Positions 19,706-28,256 of a stretch of 41,912 nt of DNA are shown here, piece by piece. The DNA lies in NCBI GenBank assembly GCA_002869605.1, contig PKUI01000204.1:1-41912 (forward strand), written 5' to 3'. The translations under genes were made by a program, and so were the position numbers. Within the stretch, counting starts at the first letter, position 1. Each line of letters starts with the position of its first letter. Under the pieces are notes generated by a model that worked only from the letters and a program-made list of their open reading frames with translations, searched no databases and was not told the origin of the DNA. The DNA comes from Desulfuromonas sp. (GTDB taxonomy: Bacteria > Desulfobacterota > Desulfuromonadia > Desulfuromonadales > SZUA-401).

Positions 19706-20833
19706 ATGAACACCAACGTCTATTTCACCGACCTGCGTGCCGGACACCGGGAAAACCTTTTTACCCAGCTACAGAGGCTGATCGACCTCGCCGGCATCGG
19801 CGCCATGGTCGCACGAGGTGATCTGACCGCGATCAAGATCCACTTCGGTGAAAAAGGGGGACACGCCTACATACGACCGGTGTTCTTGCGCCGCATCGTC
19901 GACCGCGTCAAGGAACTCGGCGGAAAACCGTTTCTGACCGATTCCTGCACCCTCTACCCGGGCGAACGCAAGGAGGCGGTCTCGGCACTGAACTGCGGCA
20001 TCGAAAACGGCTTCGCCTATGCCGTCGCCGGTGCGCCGCTGATCATGTGCGACGGACTGCGCGGCCACTCCTCCAGGCGCGTCGAGGTACAAGGCGAACT
20101 GCTCAAAAGCACCGACATCGGTGTTGAAATCCTCGAAGCGGACGTTTTGATCGTGGTCTCCCATTTCAAGTGCCACGAACTGACCGGCTTCGGCGGGGCG
20201 ATCAAGAATCTTGCCATGGGTTGCTCGAGCCGCGAAGGGAAACTGGAACAGCACTCCAACGTGGCCCCGGAAGTCTCAGAGAAACACTGCACCGGCTGCG
20301 CGGTCTGCCTGAAGTCCTGCGCACACAACGCCATCAGCTTTGTCGAGGGGAAGGCGAAGATCGACCCAGTCAAATGCACCGGCTGCGGACGCTGCATCAC
20401 CGCCTGTGAAGAGATGGCGATCCGCATCCAGTGGAACGAGGAAGCCCCGAAGGTGATGAAGAAGATGGCCGAGTACGCCACCGGAGCGGTCAGCGGCAAG
20501 GCGGGCAAGACCCTGTACGTCAACTTCATCACCCAGGTCAGCCCGGCCTGCGACTGCTATGGTCATACCGACGCGCCGATCGTCCCGGATATTGGTATCC
20601 TCGCAGGCAGTGACCCGGTCGCCGTCGACCAGGCCTGCGCCGACCTGGTCAACCAGGCCGAGGGGTATAAAAATTCAGCCCTGTCCAGTGGCCACGAGCC
20701 GGGCAGTGACAAGTTCCGTGGCGTACACCCGAACATCGACTGGGAGGTGACGCTGGAACACGCCGAAAAGGTCGGTCTTGGTAAACGTGCCTACACCCTG
20801 CAGCGACTGGAGCCACAGGGAAAGGGATGGTAG
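19706..20833 (+). CDS. DUF362 protein with two [4Fe-4S] ferredoxin motifs
   Basis: This 375-residue protein has the DUF362 domain at both ends (TAIKIHFGEKGGHAYIRP, then VVSHFKCHELTGFGGAIKNL, and the C-terminal GILAGSDPVAVDQACADLV). A ferredoxin insert at about 190-240 carries CTGCAVCLKSC and CTGCGRCITAC, each followed by the distant Cys needed for a 2x[4Fe-4S] fold. The further VSPACDCYGHTDAP motif is characteristic of this family. No signal peptide is seen, so it is probably cytosolic. The family's reaction is unknown, and electron transfer is inferred from the clusters. The start has CAGGAGG. It precedes resB, which has its own promoter, so the link to cytochrome assembly is positional only. 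Confidence 0.88.
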   Translation: MNTNVYFTDLRAGHRENLFTQLQRLIDLAGIGAMVARGDLTAIKIHFGEKGGHAYIRPVFLRRIVDRVKELGGKPFLTDSCTLYPGERKEAVSALNCGIENGFAYAVAGAPLIMCDGLRGHSSRRVEVQGELLKSTDIGVEILEADVLIVVSHFKCHELTGFGGAIKNLAMGCSSREGKLEQHSNVAPEVSEKHCTGCAVCLKSCAHNAISFVEGKAKIDPVKCTGCGRCITACEEMAIRIQWNEEAPKVMKKMAEYATGAVSGKAGKTLYVNFITQVSPACDCYGHTDAPIVPDIGILAGSDPVAVDQACADLVNQAEGYKNSALSSGHEPGSDKFRGVHPNIDWEVTLEHAEKVGLGKRAYTLQRLEPQGKGW

Positions 20834-20844
20834 GCCTAAACAAG

Positions 20845-20873
20845 TTGCCCTTAAATCTCCAAAGTGCTAGACT
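20845..20873 (+). promoter_or_regulatory. Probable promoter of resB
   Basis: TTGCCC (20845-20850), a 17-base spacer and TAGACT (20868-20873) lie just after the DUF362 stop codon and 25 bases before the resB ATG. Confidence 0.45.
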
Positions 20874-20897
20874 TTCCGACGACTTGGAGACTACTGC

Positions 20898-22133
20898 ATG
20901 ATCCTGAGGCTGCTCAGTTCCGTTAAACTAACCATCCCGCTCATGCTCGGTTTGGCCGTAGTTTCTATCTACGGCACCATCAAACCGCGCACCATGAACC
21001 TCGAAGGGATGGAAGTCGCCCGTTACGAGCTGTTCTACCAGGCTCCGCTGTTCCGACTGTTTTTGGCGCTGCTGGCGCTGAACCTCGCAGTCTGTACCTG
21101 GCGCACCATCACCCGCAACATCGATGACCTGTCGCGCTTCGGCAAGCTGCTTGAAAACAGTGCCGACCTCTCACAACGCCACACCTTCGACAGCAGTCAT
21201 AAACCGGGCCTCCTCGAACGGGAGTTGCAACAAGCCGGCTACGCCACGCTGCGAACCGACCAGGGGCTGATCGGTCGCAAGGGGCGCGCCGGACGCTGGG
21301 GATCGACCATCGTGCATGTCTCGGTGCTGACCGTCATGCTCGGTGCCCTGCTCGCCGAGACCGGCTTTGTCGGCACCCTCAACATCTACGTCGGTGACAG
21401 CAGCCGCACGGTCCTCGACTGGGACACCGTGGCCGAGCGCGATCTCGGCTTCACCTTCCGTCTCGATCACTTCGAACCGATCTACTACCCGCTCGACATC
21501 CGCTTCGCGCTGCTCGACCCCGACAGCGGTACGGAGCTCGCCACCGTCACGAGCCGCGAGGGGGAGACCATCGAGCTCCCCGGCACCGGCCACCAGGCCG
21601 AGGTGCGCAAGTTCATCCCCGAACAGAAGCTGCTGGTACTCGGAATCTATCGTCAGGGGCAATACCTCGGTGAATACCACGCCACCCCCAACGAGTGGCG
21701 CGCCTCACAGGATATCCGCCTCAACGTCAAGCTCGTCCCGACCGGCTACCGAGACCCGATGCTCAAGCAGCTACACAGCGAGGTGTCGATTATCGAGCAG
21801 GGACGTGTGGTCCGCCAGGGGGTGATCGAGGTCAACGAGCCGTTGATCCACCGCGGGGTCGCGATCTACCAGACCGCCTACAACCGCGACAAGTTTGGCA
21901 GCTGGTACGCCGGCTTCCAGTTCTCCAAGGACCCGGGAGAGCCGCTGGTCTGGCTCGGTTCCATCACCCTCTCCATCGGCCTGCTGCTCGCTTTTCTGGT
22001 CCCGTACCAGGCGGTAGCGCTGGTTACGCGCGACGGACGCACCGAGCTGATCGCGCTCCACGGCTTCCGCGACGAAGCGGGCCGGGAAGCCTTCATAGAA
22101 CTACTGAAAAAACTAGAAGCGACAACAGCCTGA
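20898..22133 (+). CDS. resB: ResB/Ccs1-like cytochrome c biogenesis protein
   Basis: This 411-residue protein has ResB topology. Two N-terminal spans (10-28, 50-68) come first, and a third lies at about 140-160 (STIVHVSVLTVMLGALLAE). A large periplasmic domain (165-350) contains NEPLIHRGVAIYQTAYN, a ResB signature. A final span lies at about 355-375 (IGLLLAFLVPYQAVAL). ResB with ResC/CcsA forms the system II synthase that exports heme and attaches it to apocytochromes c. No CcsA-type gene follows; the next gene is an OmpA-like lipoprotein. Either the partner lies elsewhere or this is a stand-alone paralogue, as occurs in bacteria with many multiheme cytochromes. The start has TTGGAG. Confidence 0.88.
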   Translation: MILRLLSSVKLTIPLMLGLAVVSIYGTIKPRTMNLEGMEVARYELFYQAPLFRLFLALLALNLAVCTWRTITRNIDDLSRFGKLLENSADLSQRHTFDSSHKPGLLERELQQAGYATLRTDQGLIGRKGRAGRWGSTIVHVSVLTVMLGALLAETGFVGTLNIYVGDSSRTVLDWDTVAERDLGFTFRLDHFEPIYYPLDIRFALLDPDSGTELATVTSREGETIELPGTGHQAEVRKFIPEQKLLVLGIYRQGQYLGEYHATPNEWRASQDIRLNVKLVPTGYRDPMLKQLHSEVSIIEQGRVVRQGVIEVNEPLIHRGVAIYQTAYNRDKFGSWYAGFQFSKDPGEPLVWLGSITLSIGLLLAFLVPYQAVALVTRDGRTELIALHGFRDEAGREAFIELLKKLEATTA

Positions 22134-22189
22134 GCCGTGTTGGCTGAAGGGGAACTGGCTCTTTACGCTGACCTCGAAGGAGAAAATAA

Positions 22190-22954
22190 ATGAAGTGCTC
22201 CCTTTTCACCGCACTGATAGCTCTACTGCTGGTCATGACCGGCTGCGTCTCGTCGTCCAAGTTCGAGGAGCAGGTCGCCAAAAACCAGCAGCTCAACCAG
22301 CAACTCGAAGCCCTCAATTCTGAGTTCGATGCCTCCCAGGCCAAAAACCAGGCGCTCAAGACCGACCTCGAGTCGTCCCGTAAAACCATCGAAAGCCTCG
22401 ACCTGCACACCCGCAACCTGGCGGTCGAGCTCGAGCAGGAACACCTCGAAAAACAGCAGGTCCTCGAAGAGATGCAGAGCTCCTACAACCAGCTCGAAGA
22501 GCAGATGCAGCAGGAGATCGAACGGGGCGAGATCACCATCTCCGAGCTCGAGGGGCGCCTGACGGTGAATATGGTCGACAGCATCCTCTTCCCATCCGGA
22601 AGCTCCAAGATCAAGAAAGCAGGACTCGCAGTCCTCAGGCGGGTTGCGGATATCGTGAAGGATGTCGATGACAAGGACATCGAGGTCGAGGGACATACTG
22701 ACAACATCCGGATCAGCTCACGCATCAAGAAGTACTTCGACAGCAACTGGGAGCTCTCCACCGCCCGTGCCGTGACCGTGGTCCGCTTCCTCGAAAAACA
22801 CGGGATCCCAGGAGAACGTCTTAGTGCGGTAGGTCTTGGCAAATTCCATCCCATCGCCAGCAACAACACCCGTAAAGGTCGCGCCCAGAATCGGCGCATC
22901 CAGATCGTGCTGGTGCCCAAGGCGACACCGATTGTTGTGCCGGTCGAGGAATAG
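22190..22954 (+). CDS. OmpA-family outer-membrane lipoprotein with coiled coil
   Basis: This 254-residue protein has a signal peptide with lipobox VMTGC (lipidated Cys19). A long coiled coil follows (about 25-120, rich in Gln, Glu and Leu). The OmpA C-terminal peptidoglycan-binding domain spans 130-250, with VEGHTDN, NWELSTARA and RAQNRRIQI. The diaminopimelate-binding Asp/Arg pair of that domain is present. It should link the outer membrane to peptidoglycan in the manner of Pal, with the coiled coil as a spacer. The start has AAGGAGA. Apart from its 56-base spacing from resB there is no operon evidence. MotB-type stator function is unlikely because the anchor is lipid rather than a membrane helix. 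Confidence 0.92.
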   Translation: MKCSLFTALIALLLVMTGCVSSSKFEEQVAKNQQLNQQLEALNSEFDASQAKNQALKTDLESSRKTIESLDLHTRNLAVELEQEHLEKQQVLEEMQSSYNQLEEQMQQEIERGEITISELEGRLTVNMVDSILFPSGSSKIKKAGLAVLRRVADIVKDVDDKDIEVEGHTDNIRISSRIKKYFDSNWELSTARAVTVVRFLEKHGIPGERLSAVGLGKFHPIASNNTRKGRAQNRRIQIVLVPKATPIVVPVEE

Positions 22955-23011
22955 GGTCTCAGCCTATTCTTTCGTGCCCACACAATTTCACCCAAGCAAT
23001 CCTAAGAGCAC

Positions 23012-23423
23012 AATCAACACCGCCGGGGGCGCCCGGCAGCGCCTTACTTTTCTTGCTTGCCCAAGAAAAGTAAGCAAAAGAAACCACCCCGAACTCCGTC
23101 ACCCGATGACCGGGTGTCCTCGCTGTCCGGAAGTTTCAATCCAGCCGGCTCGCGTGCTCGCCAGACGGCAAGATTAAAATTCCGGCACTCGGTGACTGCG
23201 CACGGGGCCCCGTAAAGGCCGTCAAACAGGCAACGCCCCGTCTCTCTTTCCCGTGTGACGCCGCCGTAGCAGGCCGAAGAGTTGAGCGTCAGCGAATGGC
23301 GAAGGCCCGGCGGGAGGCGTAGCTGCGGAGGGAACCCGCGATGTTTGCGGGCAAGGAGCCCGGGCGCCCTTTTCTACCTACTCTTTTATGGCGTGATAAA
23401 AGAGTAAGGCGTCGTCAGGGGGC
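23012..23423 (+). repeat. Dispersed intergenic repeat, copy 1
   Basis: This non-coding stretch matches the reverse complement of 37454-37893 over nearly its full length. It starts with a GC-rich end (CGCCGGGGGCGCCCGGC), then a hairpin (CTTACTTTTCTTG pairing with CAAGAAAAGTAAG, 23043-23074). A core near-identical in both copies follows at about 23120-23220, including the 12-base palindrome ACGGGGCCCCGT. The other end has a second hairpin (CTCTTTTAT with ATAAAAGAG). Open frames inside it (for example 22836-23177) have no ribosome site or family resemblance. It fills the gap between the convergent OmpA-type and DUF1847 genes. The rest of that gap holds terminators. Confidence 0.85.
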
Positions 23424-23440
23424 ACAACCCCTGGGTTTTT
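23416..23440 (+). terminator. Possible intrinsic terminator at the end of repeat copy 1
   Basis: CAGGGG (23416-23421) and CCCCTG (23428-23433) form a 6-bp stem with a 6-base loop, followed by GGTTTTT. It would end plus-strand transcripts that read through or start in the repeat. Confidence 0.4.
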
Positions 23441-23457
23441 ATCGCAAAACTCCAGAC

Positions 23458-23497
23458 AAAAAGAGGGGAGCCGCATACTGGCTCCCCTCTCTGTTTT
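23458..23497. terminator. Bidirectional terminator downstream of the DUF1847 gene
   Basis: AGAGGGGAGCC (23462-23472) and GGCTCCCCTCT (23480-23490) form an 11-bp perfect stem. A five-base A run on the left gives a T tract for the minus strand, and CTGTTTT on the right serves the plus strand. It lies 44 bases after the DUF1847 stop. Confidence 0.8.
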
Positions 23498-23540
23498 GAC
23501 CTACCCTACTTCGACGAGGTGTCACCCCGCCCTCTCTGCA

Positions 23541-24287
23541 TCATACCTTGTGCTGTTCAATCTGTTCGTCCGTCAGTACCGGCTGTTTCTGGAGCCGCTT
23601 GTAGTAAAAGTTTTGTCCGTAAAGGGCCGCCGCGGGATTGTGGCCAGTGACCCGGTCCTTGACCACCAGGGTCGAAGTCGGCGCGTCGGAGTACTTGCTG
23701 AACAGCATGTCATGGCCAACACAGAGGCCGACAATCAGGTTCATGTCGGTCTGCAGATCATTGAGCAGACGGGCCTGGGCAATCGGGTTGCAGGCGGGTT
23801 CGAAGGTCCCGGGACGGACCTTGTCCTGCTCGCTGATCTCAAGCTTGAGCTTGTCAATGCTTCCGGCCTTGCAACAAACCGAAAAAGCCTCGAGCCCCTG
23901 TCCCTTGAGGATCTGGACCAACCGCTCCGTCTCCTGCAGCAGCCCGATACAGGTGGCGATGCCGACCTTGCGCCAGCCCATCAGCTTGATCAGGGCGATG
24001 GTGTCCTCGACCCGCGTCCAACGCGCGTTAACCGCCTCTGAACCTGGGATCGGCTGATAGCAGAGCCCCTCGACAACCGCTGCGACCTTGGCCAGACGGG
24101 CGTCATCGTTGTCGCCGGCATAGAGCCGGAACGACTCCTCGATAATTTCACCCTCGCGTTGCGACGGGCAATACCCCGGTCTCGACGGGCCGCTATCGGG
24201 AGCACTCCAGCAGTTGGTCTCACCCTGCTTTTCCCATACCGCGCTACAATGACTACACGACAACGGCTTTTTCTTTTCAAGGCTCAT
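23541..24287 (-). CDS. DUF1847 cysteine-rich, putative metal-binding protein
   Basis: This 248-residue protein resembles the DUF1847 family. A CSHCSAVW motif lies near the N-terminus, with further Cys in NCWSAPDSG and YCPSQREGEI. A central domain follows with RVEDTIALIKLMGWRKVGIA, VCCKAGSIDKLKL, EPACNPIAQARLLN and LIVGLCVGHDMLFSKYS. The conserved cysteines and the CNPIAQA motif suggest metal or cluster binding, but no reaction is known. The start at ATG 24287 has CAGGAG 8 bases upstream; the longer frame to 24344 has none. It is monocistronic with its own terminator. No signal peptide is seen, so it is likely cytosolic. Confidence 0.82.
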   Translation of the reverse strand: MSLEKKKPLSCSHCSAVWEKQGETNCWSAPDSGPSRPGYCPSQREGEIIEESFRLYAGDNDDARLAKVAAVVEGLCYQPIPGSEAVNARWTRVEDTIALIKLMGWRKVGIATCIGLLQETERLVQILKGQGLEAFSVCCKAGSIDKLKLEISEQDKVRPGTFEPACNPIAQARLLNDLQTDMNLIVGLCVGHDMLFSKYSDAPTSTLVVKDRVTGHNPAAALYGQNFYYKRLQKQPVLTDEQIEQHKV

Positions 24288-24466
24288 AACAACACTCCTG
24301 TAACACTCCCTGACGCGGAAGATTAATAACCTACACTTTAGCATTTGCGCATGACACGAAACAAGGCCCCGCAGACGGAGTTTATCCGCAGGTGAGATCC
24401 TCTTACATGAAAGCCGGATAGCCCCTTGCAGAGCATTCCAAATTTGCGTTCAGCACCGTAAAAACG

Positions 24467-24494
24467 TTGTTTTCTGCCGCAAATCCTTTATGAT
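24467..24494 (+). promoter_or_regulatory. Probable promoter of the TRAP operon
   Basis: TTGTTT (24467-24472), a 16-base spacer and TATGAT (24489-24494) would start transcription near 24501. This rules out the in-frame ATG at 24490 as a start and supports 24526. Confidence 0.45.
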
Positions 24495-24525
24495 GTTCAG
24501 TTATCTTTCAAGGATGACAACTTCA

Positions 24526-25356
24526 ATGCTGAAACGACTCACTCTGTTACTTTGCACCGTTCTGCTGAGCGGCTGTGGGCTGGGCGGACTGCCGGTAGCC
24601 CTGGAACGATCCATCATGGATCATCCCGACCCGGCGCTGGTCTCGAGCGCCGTCCCTGCGTACCTGCTGATGCTCGACACCTTGGTCGCCAACGACCCGG
24701 AAGATTCTGCAATGAACGCAGCGGCGGCCAAGCTCTATGCCTTTTACGCGACCGCTCTGGACCGCGATGCCACCAGCAGTGCGCGCCTAGCTGACCGGAG
24801 CCGCCAATACGGCACAACGGCTCTCTGCCTGGCCGAGGAAGACACCTGCGGCATAGAAAAGCTGCCGTTTGCCGAATACCGTCAGGCGCTACAACAGCTT
24901 GACGATGACGTGCTCCGCGAACTGTACGCCTTCAGCGTTGCGCGCTTGGCCTGGCTACAGACCCACAGTACCGACATGCGCGCCCTATCCGACCTGCCAC
25001 GCGTCGAACTGGCCCTGCAGAGAGTGCTTGAACTCGACGAAGCCTACGAACTGGGAGCCGCCCACCTCTACCTCGGCACCCTTAAGGCGCTACGCCCTCC
25101 GGCATTGGGCGGCAAACCTCAGGAGAGCCGGGCTCACTTCGAACGCGCCATACTGCTCTCTGGTGGAGTCGATTTGAGCTACAAGGTCGCCTACGCCCGC
25201 TACTATGCACGCGGCACCTTTGACCGTGAACTGCATGATCAACTGCTGCAGGAAGTCATCAACAGTGAAACGACCGGCAATGGCCGCACCCTGATCAACA
25301 CCCTCGCCCAGAGCGAAGCCCGGCAGCTGCTCGAAAGCGCCGACAGTTATTTCTGA
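24526..25356 (+). CDS. tatT: TatT: TRAP transporter-associated lipoprotein
   Basis: The 276-residue product begins with a lipoprotein signal peptide, and the lipobox LLSGC places the lipid on Cys17. The rest is all-helical with TPR-like repeats (VELALQRVLELDEAYELGAA, then LYLGTLKALRPPALGGKPQ), as in the TatT (T-component) proteins of TRAP transporters. TatT forms trimers that dock the substrate-binding protein DctP in the periplasm. The dctP gene follows directly, overlapping or abutting the stop codon. The start 24526 has a somewhat distant AAGGA (24510-24514); ATG 24514 is possible but gives a poorer signal peptide. Confidence 0.85.
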   Translation: MLKRLTLLLCTVLLSGCGLGGLPVALERSIMDHPDPALVSSAVPAYLLMLDTLVANDPEDSAMNAAAAKLYAFYATALDRDATSSARLADRSRQYGTTALCLAEEDTCGIEKLPFAEYRQALQQLDDDVLRELYAFSVARLAWLQTHSTDMRALSDLPRVELALQRVLELDEAYELGAAHLYLGTLKALRPPALGGKPQESRAHFERAILLSGGVDLSYKVAYARYYARGTFDRELHDQLLQEVINSETTGNGRTLINTLAQSEARQLLESADSYF

Positions 25357-25370
25357 TGGAGATCCCCGCT

Positions 25371-26375
25371 ATGCTGCGACTACGTACCCTTTTTGTCCTT
25401 ATCGTGCTGCTGTTGTGCAGCTCTGCCGCCCTTGCTACGACCCTGAAGATCGCTACCGTGGCTCCAGAGGGATCCTTCTGGACCAGCGAAATGCGTAAAG
25501 CTGCGGCTACCATCGCAGATAGGACCTCCGGCCGCGTCAAGATCAAGGTCTACCCGGGCGGGGTGATGGGCAACGAGAAAAGCGTGCTGCGCAAGATCCG
25601 CATCGGGCAACTGCATGGCGGCATGTTCACCGGTGGCGGCCTCGAAGATGTCAGCCCCAACCTGCGCCTCTACAGCCTGCCGCTGCTCTTCAACTCGTAC
25701 GACGAGGCGGAGCATATCCGTGCCAAGTTCGACCCCAAACTGACCAAACGCCTTGCTGATGATGGCTTTATCAGCTTCGGCTTCGCCGAAGGGGGGTTCG
25801 GTATGTTCATGGGCAACAACCCCATTCACGGCGTCAACGACCTGCGTGGCAAAAAGGTCTGGGTTCCGGAGGGTGATCAGGTCTACTACAAAGCCATGAA
25901 GGCGTTGGGACTCTCCCCTGTACCGTTGCCGATTACCGACGTCCTCACCGGCCTGCAGACCGGCCTCGTCGATATCGTCGCCACCTCGCCGATGGGCGCC
26001 CTGGTGTTCCAGTGGCAGACCCGCATCAAGTACATCGCCACCACACCGCTGACGTACCTGGTCGGCGTTTTCGCGCTCAACAAGAAGGCCTTCCAGAAGC
26101 TCAGTGCCGAGGATCAGAAGATCGTGCACGAAGTCATCGAACCGCTGTTTGCCAACTTTGACCGGCAAAACCGCCTCGACAACCAGACAGCCATGAAAAC
26201 CCTCGCCGAGCAGGGAATCGTCGCCATTGACCAGAGCAAAGAAGAAATTCGCGAGCTGCGTGCCCTGACACGGGGCGCTATAGAAGAGCTGAGCCAAAAC
26301 GGCTTCTTTGACCGCGAGCTCTGGCTACAGATGGAAGAGTCTCTGCGCAATTACCGGAAACAGCATAGTGAGTGA
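25371..26375 (+). CDS. dctP: TRAP transporter substrate-binding protein DctP
   Basis: This 334-residue periplasmic protein has a clear signal peptide (about residues 1-22, cleavage after SSAALA). The mature domain is typical of DctP: TLKIATVAPEGSFW, VYPGGVMGNEKSVL, DLRGKKVWVPEGDQ, then PLPITDVLTGLQTGLVDIVA. In this family an Arg in the GKK(V/I)R region usually holds the ligand carboxylate; here Lys-Val-Trp replaces it. This fits the TatT-associated subgroup, and the ligand may not be a simple C4-dicarboxylate. The start 25371 has GGAGA 8 bases upstream; ATG 25356 lies in the tatT stop. Order is tatT-dctP-dctQ-dctM with overlaps. Confidence 0.9.
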   Translation: MLRLRTLFVLIVLLLCSSAALATTLKIATVAPEGSFWTSEMRKAAATIADRTSGRVKIKVYPGGVMGNEKSVLRKIRIGQLHGGMFTGGGLEDVSPNLRLYSLPLLFNSYDEAEHIRAKFDPKLTKRLADDGFISFGFAEGGFGMFMGNNPIHGVNDLRGKKVWVPEGDQVYYKAMKALGLSPVPLPITDVLTGLQTGLVDIVATSPMGALVFQWQTRIKYIATTPLTYLVGVFALNKKAFQKLSAEDQKIVHEVIEPLFANFDRQNRLDNQTAMKTLAEQGIVAIDQSKEEIRELRALTRGAIEELSQNGFFDRELWLQMEESLRNYRKQHSE

Positions 26376-26895
26376 AAACGGCTGCGAAAAAACACGCCCT
26401 AGCGCTCTGAGCCGCCTATGGTGTCTCGGCATGAAACTGGAAGACATCTTCCTGGCCCTGCTGCTGCTGGTGATGATCGTGCTGGCAGTGCTGCTGATCG
26501 TTTTGCGCAACGTCTTCGACTCCGGCCTGGTGTGGGGGGATGAACTGCTGCGGATCCTGGTCCTGTGGCTTTGCATGGTCGGTTCCATGGCGGCCAGCCG
26601 CGACGACAATCATCTAACCATCGATGTCGTCTCGCGCTTTCTGCCGCCACGCTTCCAGCTTGGCGTGCGGGTTGCCACCCACCTGTTCACCGCGCTGATC
26701 TGCGGCACCATCGCCTGGTATTCCTGGACATTTGTCCGCATCGAGGCCGAGTTTGGTTCCCAGGTTCTGGGACACTGGCCCTCCTGGATAGCTCAATCCA
26801 TCCTCCCCTTAGGTTTCGGTCTGATCACCCTGCGCTACCTGGCCCACACCGTGCGCAAGGGGCTGCAGCTTTTTCGCCGCGGGGTGTCTCCATGA
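26368..26895 (+). CDS. dctQ: TRAP transporter small membrane subunit DctQ
   Basis: The 175-residue product has the four-helix layout of DctQ: spans at about 25-45 (MKLEDIFLALLLLVMIVLAVL and on), 62-78, 100-120 and 138-158. The family motif VWGDELLRILVLWLCMVG and the conserved RDDNHLTIDV are present. It pairs with DctM in the inner membrane. The start is not firm: GTG 26368 overlaps the dctP stop by 8 bases and gives a hydrophilic N-terminal extension, while ATG 26431 would give 154 residues but has no ribosome site. It overlaps dctM by 4 bases (ATGA). Confidence 0.85.
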   Translation: MSENGCEKTRPSALSRLWCLGMKLEDIFLALLLLVMIVLAVLLIVLRNVFDSGLVWGDELLRILVLWLCMVGSMAASRDDNHLTIDVVSRFLPPRFQLGVRVATHLFTALICGTIAWYSWTFVRIEAEFGSQVLGHWPSWIAQSILPLGFGLITLRYLAHTVRKGLQLFRRGVSP

Positions 26896-28169
26896 TCGCC
26901 ATCGGCCTGCTGTTGACCAGCATGGCGCTGCTCGGTGCACCGCTGTTTGCAATCATCGCGGCAAGCGCCATGTGGGGGTTCTACAACGCCGAGATCGACC
27001 TGTCGATTATCCCGCTGGAAATTTACCGCATCGCCGAGATGCCGGTGCTGCTGGCGATTCCACTGTTTACCTTCGCCGGCTACCTGCTCAGCGAAAGCCA
27101 GGCCCCTCAACGGCTGGTGCGGGTAACCCAGTCACTGATCGGCTGGCTGCCTGGTGGCCTCGCCATCGTGGCCCTCGGCGCATGCTCGATCTTTACCGCG
27201 TTTACCGGCGCCTCCGGGGTCACGATCATTGCTCTCGGAGCGCTCCTTTACCCGGCTCTGCGCGAAGCGAACTACCCTAACGACTTCAACCTCGGGCTGG
27301 TCACCACCTCGGGTAGCCTCGGGCTGCTGTTCGCCCCTTCACTGCCGCTGATTCTCTACGGCATCGTCGCCCAGCAGGCCGATGTTGGCCCGTCGATCAC
27401 CATCGAAGACCTGTTCCTCGCCGGCGTCCTACCCGGACTGCTGATGCTGCTACTGTTATCGCTCTGGAGTGTCTGGGTCAACCGCCACCATCGCCGCAAA
27501 CTCGCAAGCTTTTCGCACCGCGAAGTCCTTGCGGCGCTCAAGGAAGCGATCTGGGAAATCCCCCTGCCGATCGTCGTGCTGGGCGGTATCTACAGCGGCT
27601 ATTTTGCGGTCTCCGAGGCAGCAGCAGTCACAGCGCTGTATGTCATCGTGGTCGAGGTTCTGATCCTGCGCGAGGTCAACTTCAGCCACCTGCCGGGGGT
27701 CATGCGCCAGTCGATGGTCATGGTCGGCGGAATCCTGCTGATCCTCGGCGTCTCGCTCGCCTCAGCCAACTACATGATCGACATCGGCGCCCCGACCCGG
27801 CTGTTCGAATTTATCCAGGGACACGTCAGCGACCGGTTGACGTTCCTGATCCTGCTGAATATTTTTCTACTGATCCTCGGTGCCCTGCTCGATATCTTCT
27901 CGGCCCTGGTGCTGGTGGTCCCGCTGATCCTGCCGGTGGCCGTCGGTTACGGCATCCATCCGGTACACCTCGGCATCATCTTCCTGGCCAACATGCAGAT
28001 CGGCTACCTCACCCCTCCAGTCGGTATCAACCTGTTCATTTCCAGCTACCGTTTCAAAAAGCCGATCACCGAGATCTACCGCACGACCTGGCCCTTCCTT
28101 ATCATCCTCATGGCCTGCGTGCTGCTGATCACTTACATCCCCGAACTGTCGATGGTTTTTCTCGACTGA
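26892..28169 (+). CDS. dctM: TRAP transporter large permease subunit DctM
   Basis: This 425-residue protein has about 12 membrane spans and is the sodium-coupled permease of the TRAP system. Conserved stretches include LAIPLFTFAGYLLSES, FTAFTGASGVTIIALGALL, TTSGSLGLLFAPSLPLILYG and the late NMQIGYLTPPVGINLFISSY, all typical of DctM. The start ATG 26892 overlaps the dctQ stop, so the two are probably translationally coupled. The frame extends upstream inside dctQ, but that extension has no family match. A strong terminator follows at 28184. The substrate is not inferable. Confidence 0.93.
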   Translation: MIAIGLLLTSMALLGAPLFAIIAASAMWGFYNAEIDLSIIPLEIYRIAEMPVLLAIPLFTFAGYLLSESQAPQRLVRVTQSLIGWLPGGLAIVALGACSIFTAFTGASGVTIIALGALLYPALREANYPNDFNLGLVTTSGSLGLLFAPSLPLILYGIVAQQADVGPSITIEDLFLAGVLPGLLMLLLLSLWSVWVNRHHRRKLASFSHREVLAALKEAIWEIPLPIVVLGGIYSGYFAVSEAAAVTALYVIVVEVLILREVNFSHLPGVMRQSMVMVGGILLILGVSLASANYMIDIGAPTRLFEFIQGHVSDRLTFLILLNIFLLILGALLDIFSALVLVVPLILPVAVGYGIHPVHLGIIFLANMQIGYLTPPVGINLFISSYRFKKPITEIYRTTWPFLIILMACVLLITYIPELSMVFLD

Positions 28170-28183
28170 TCCCGAAAGCAAAC

Positions 28184-28210
28184 AAGGCGGCCCCAAAGGG
28201 CCGCCTTTCT
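28184..28210 (+). terminator. Rho-independent terminator of the TRAP operon
   Basis: AAGGCGGCCC and GGGCCGCCTT pair around a CAAA loop (28194-28197), followed by TTTCT. It lies 15 bases after the dctM stop. Confidence 0.85.
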
Positions 28211-28256
28211 ATTACCACCGGGTGAATGCTGCATCAGGAAAAGAACAGGAGCACGA

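Noticed and set aside
22836..23177. An open frame inside the ompA end and repeat copy 1
   Set aside because: It has no ribosome site, crosses from the OmpA-type gene into the repeat, and is not kept in copy 2.
24490..24525. Earlier in-frame ATG codons (24490, 24493 and 24514) as the tatT start
   Set aside because: The -10 element at 24489-24494 overlaps the first ones, and only the start at 24526 gives a clean lipoprotein signal peptide.
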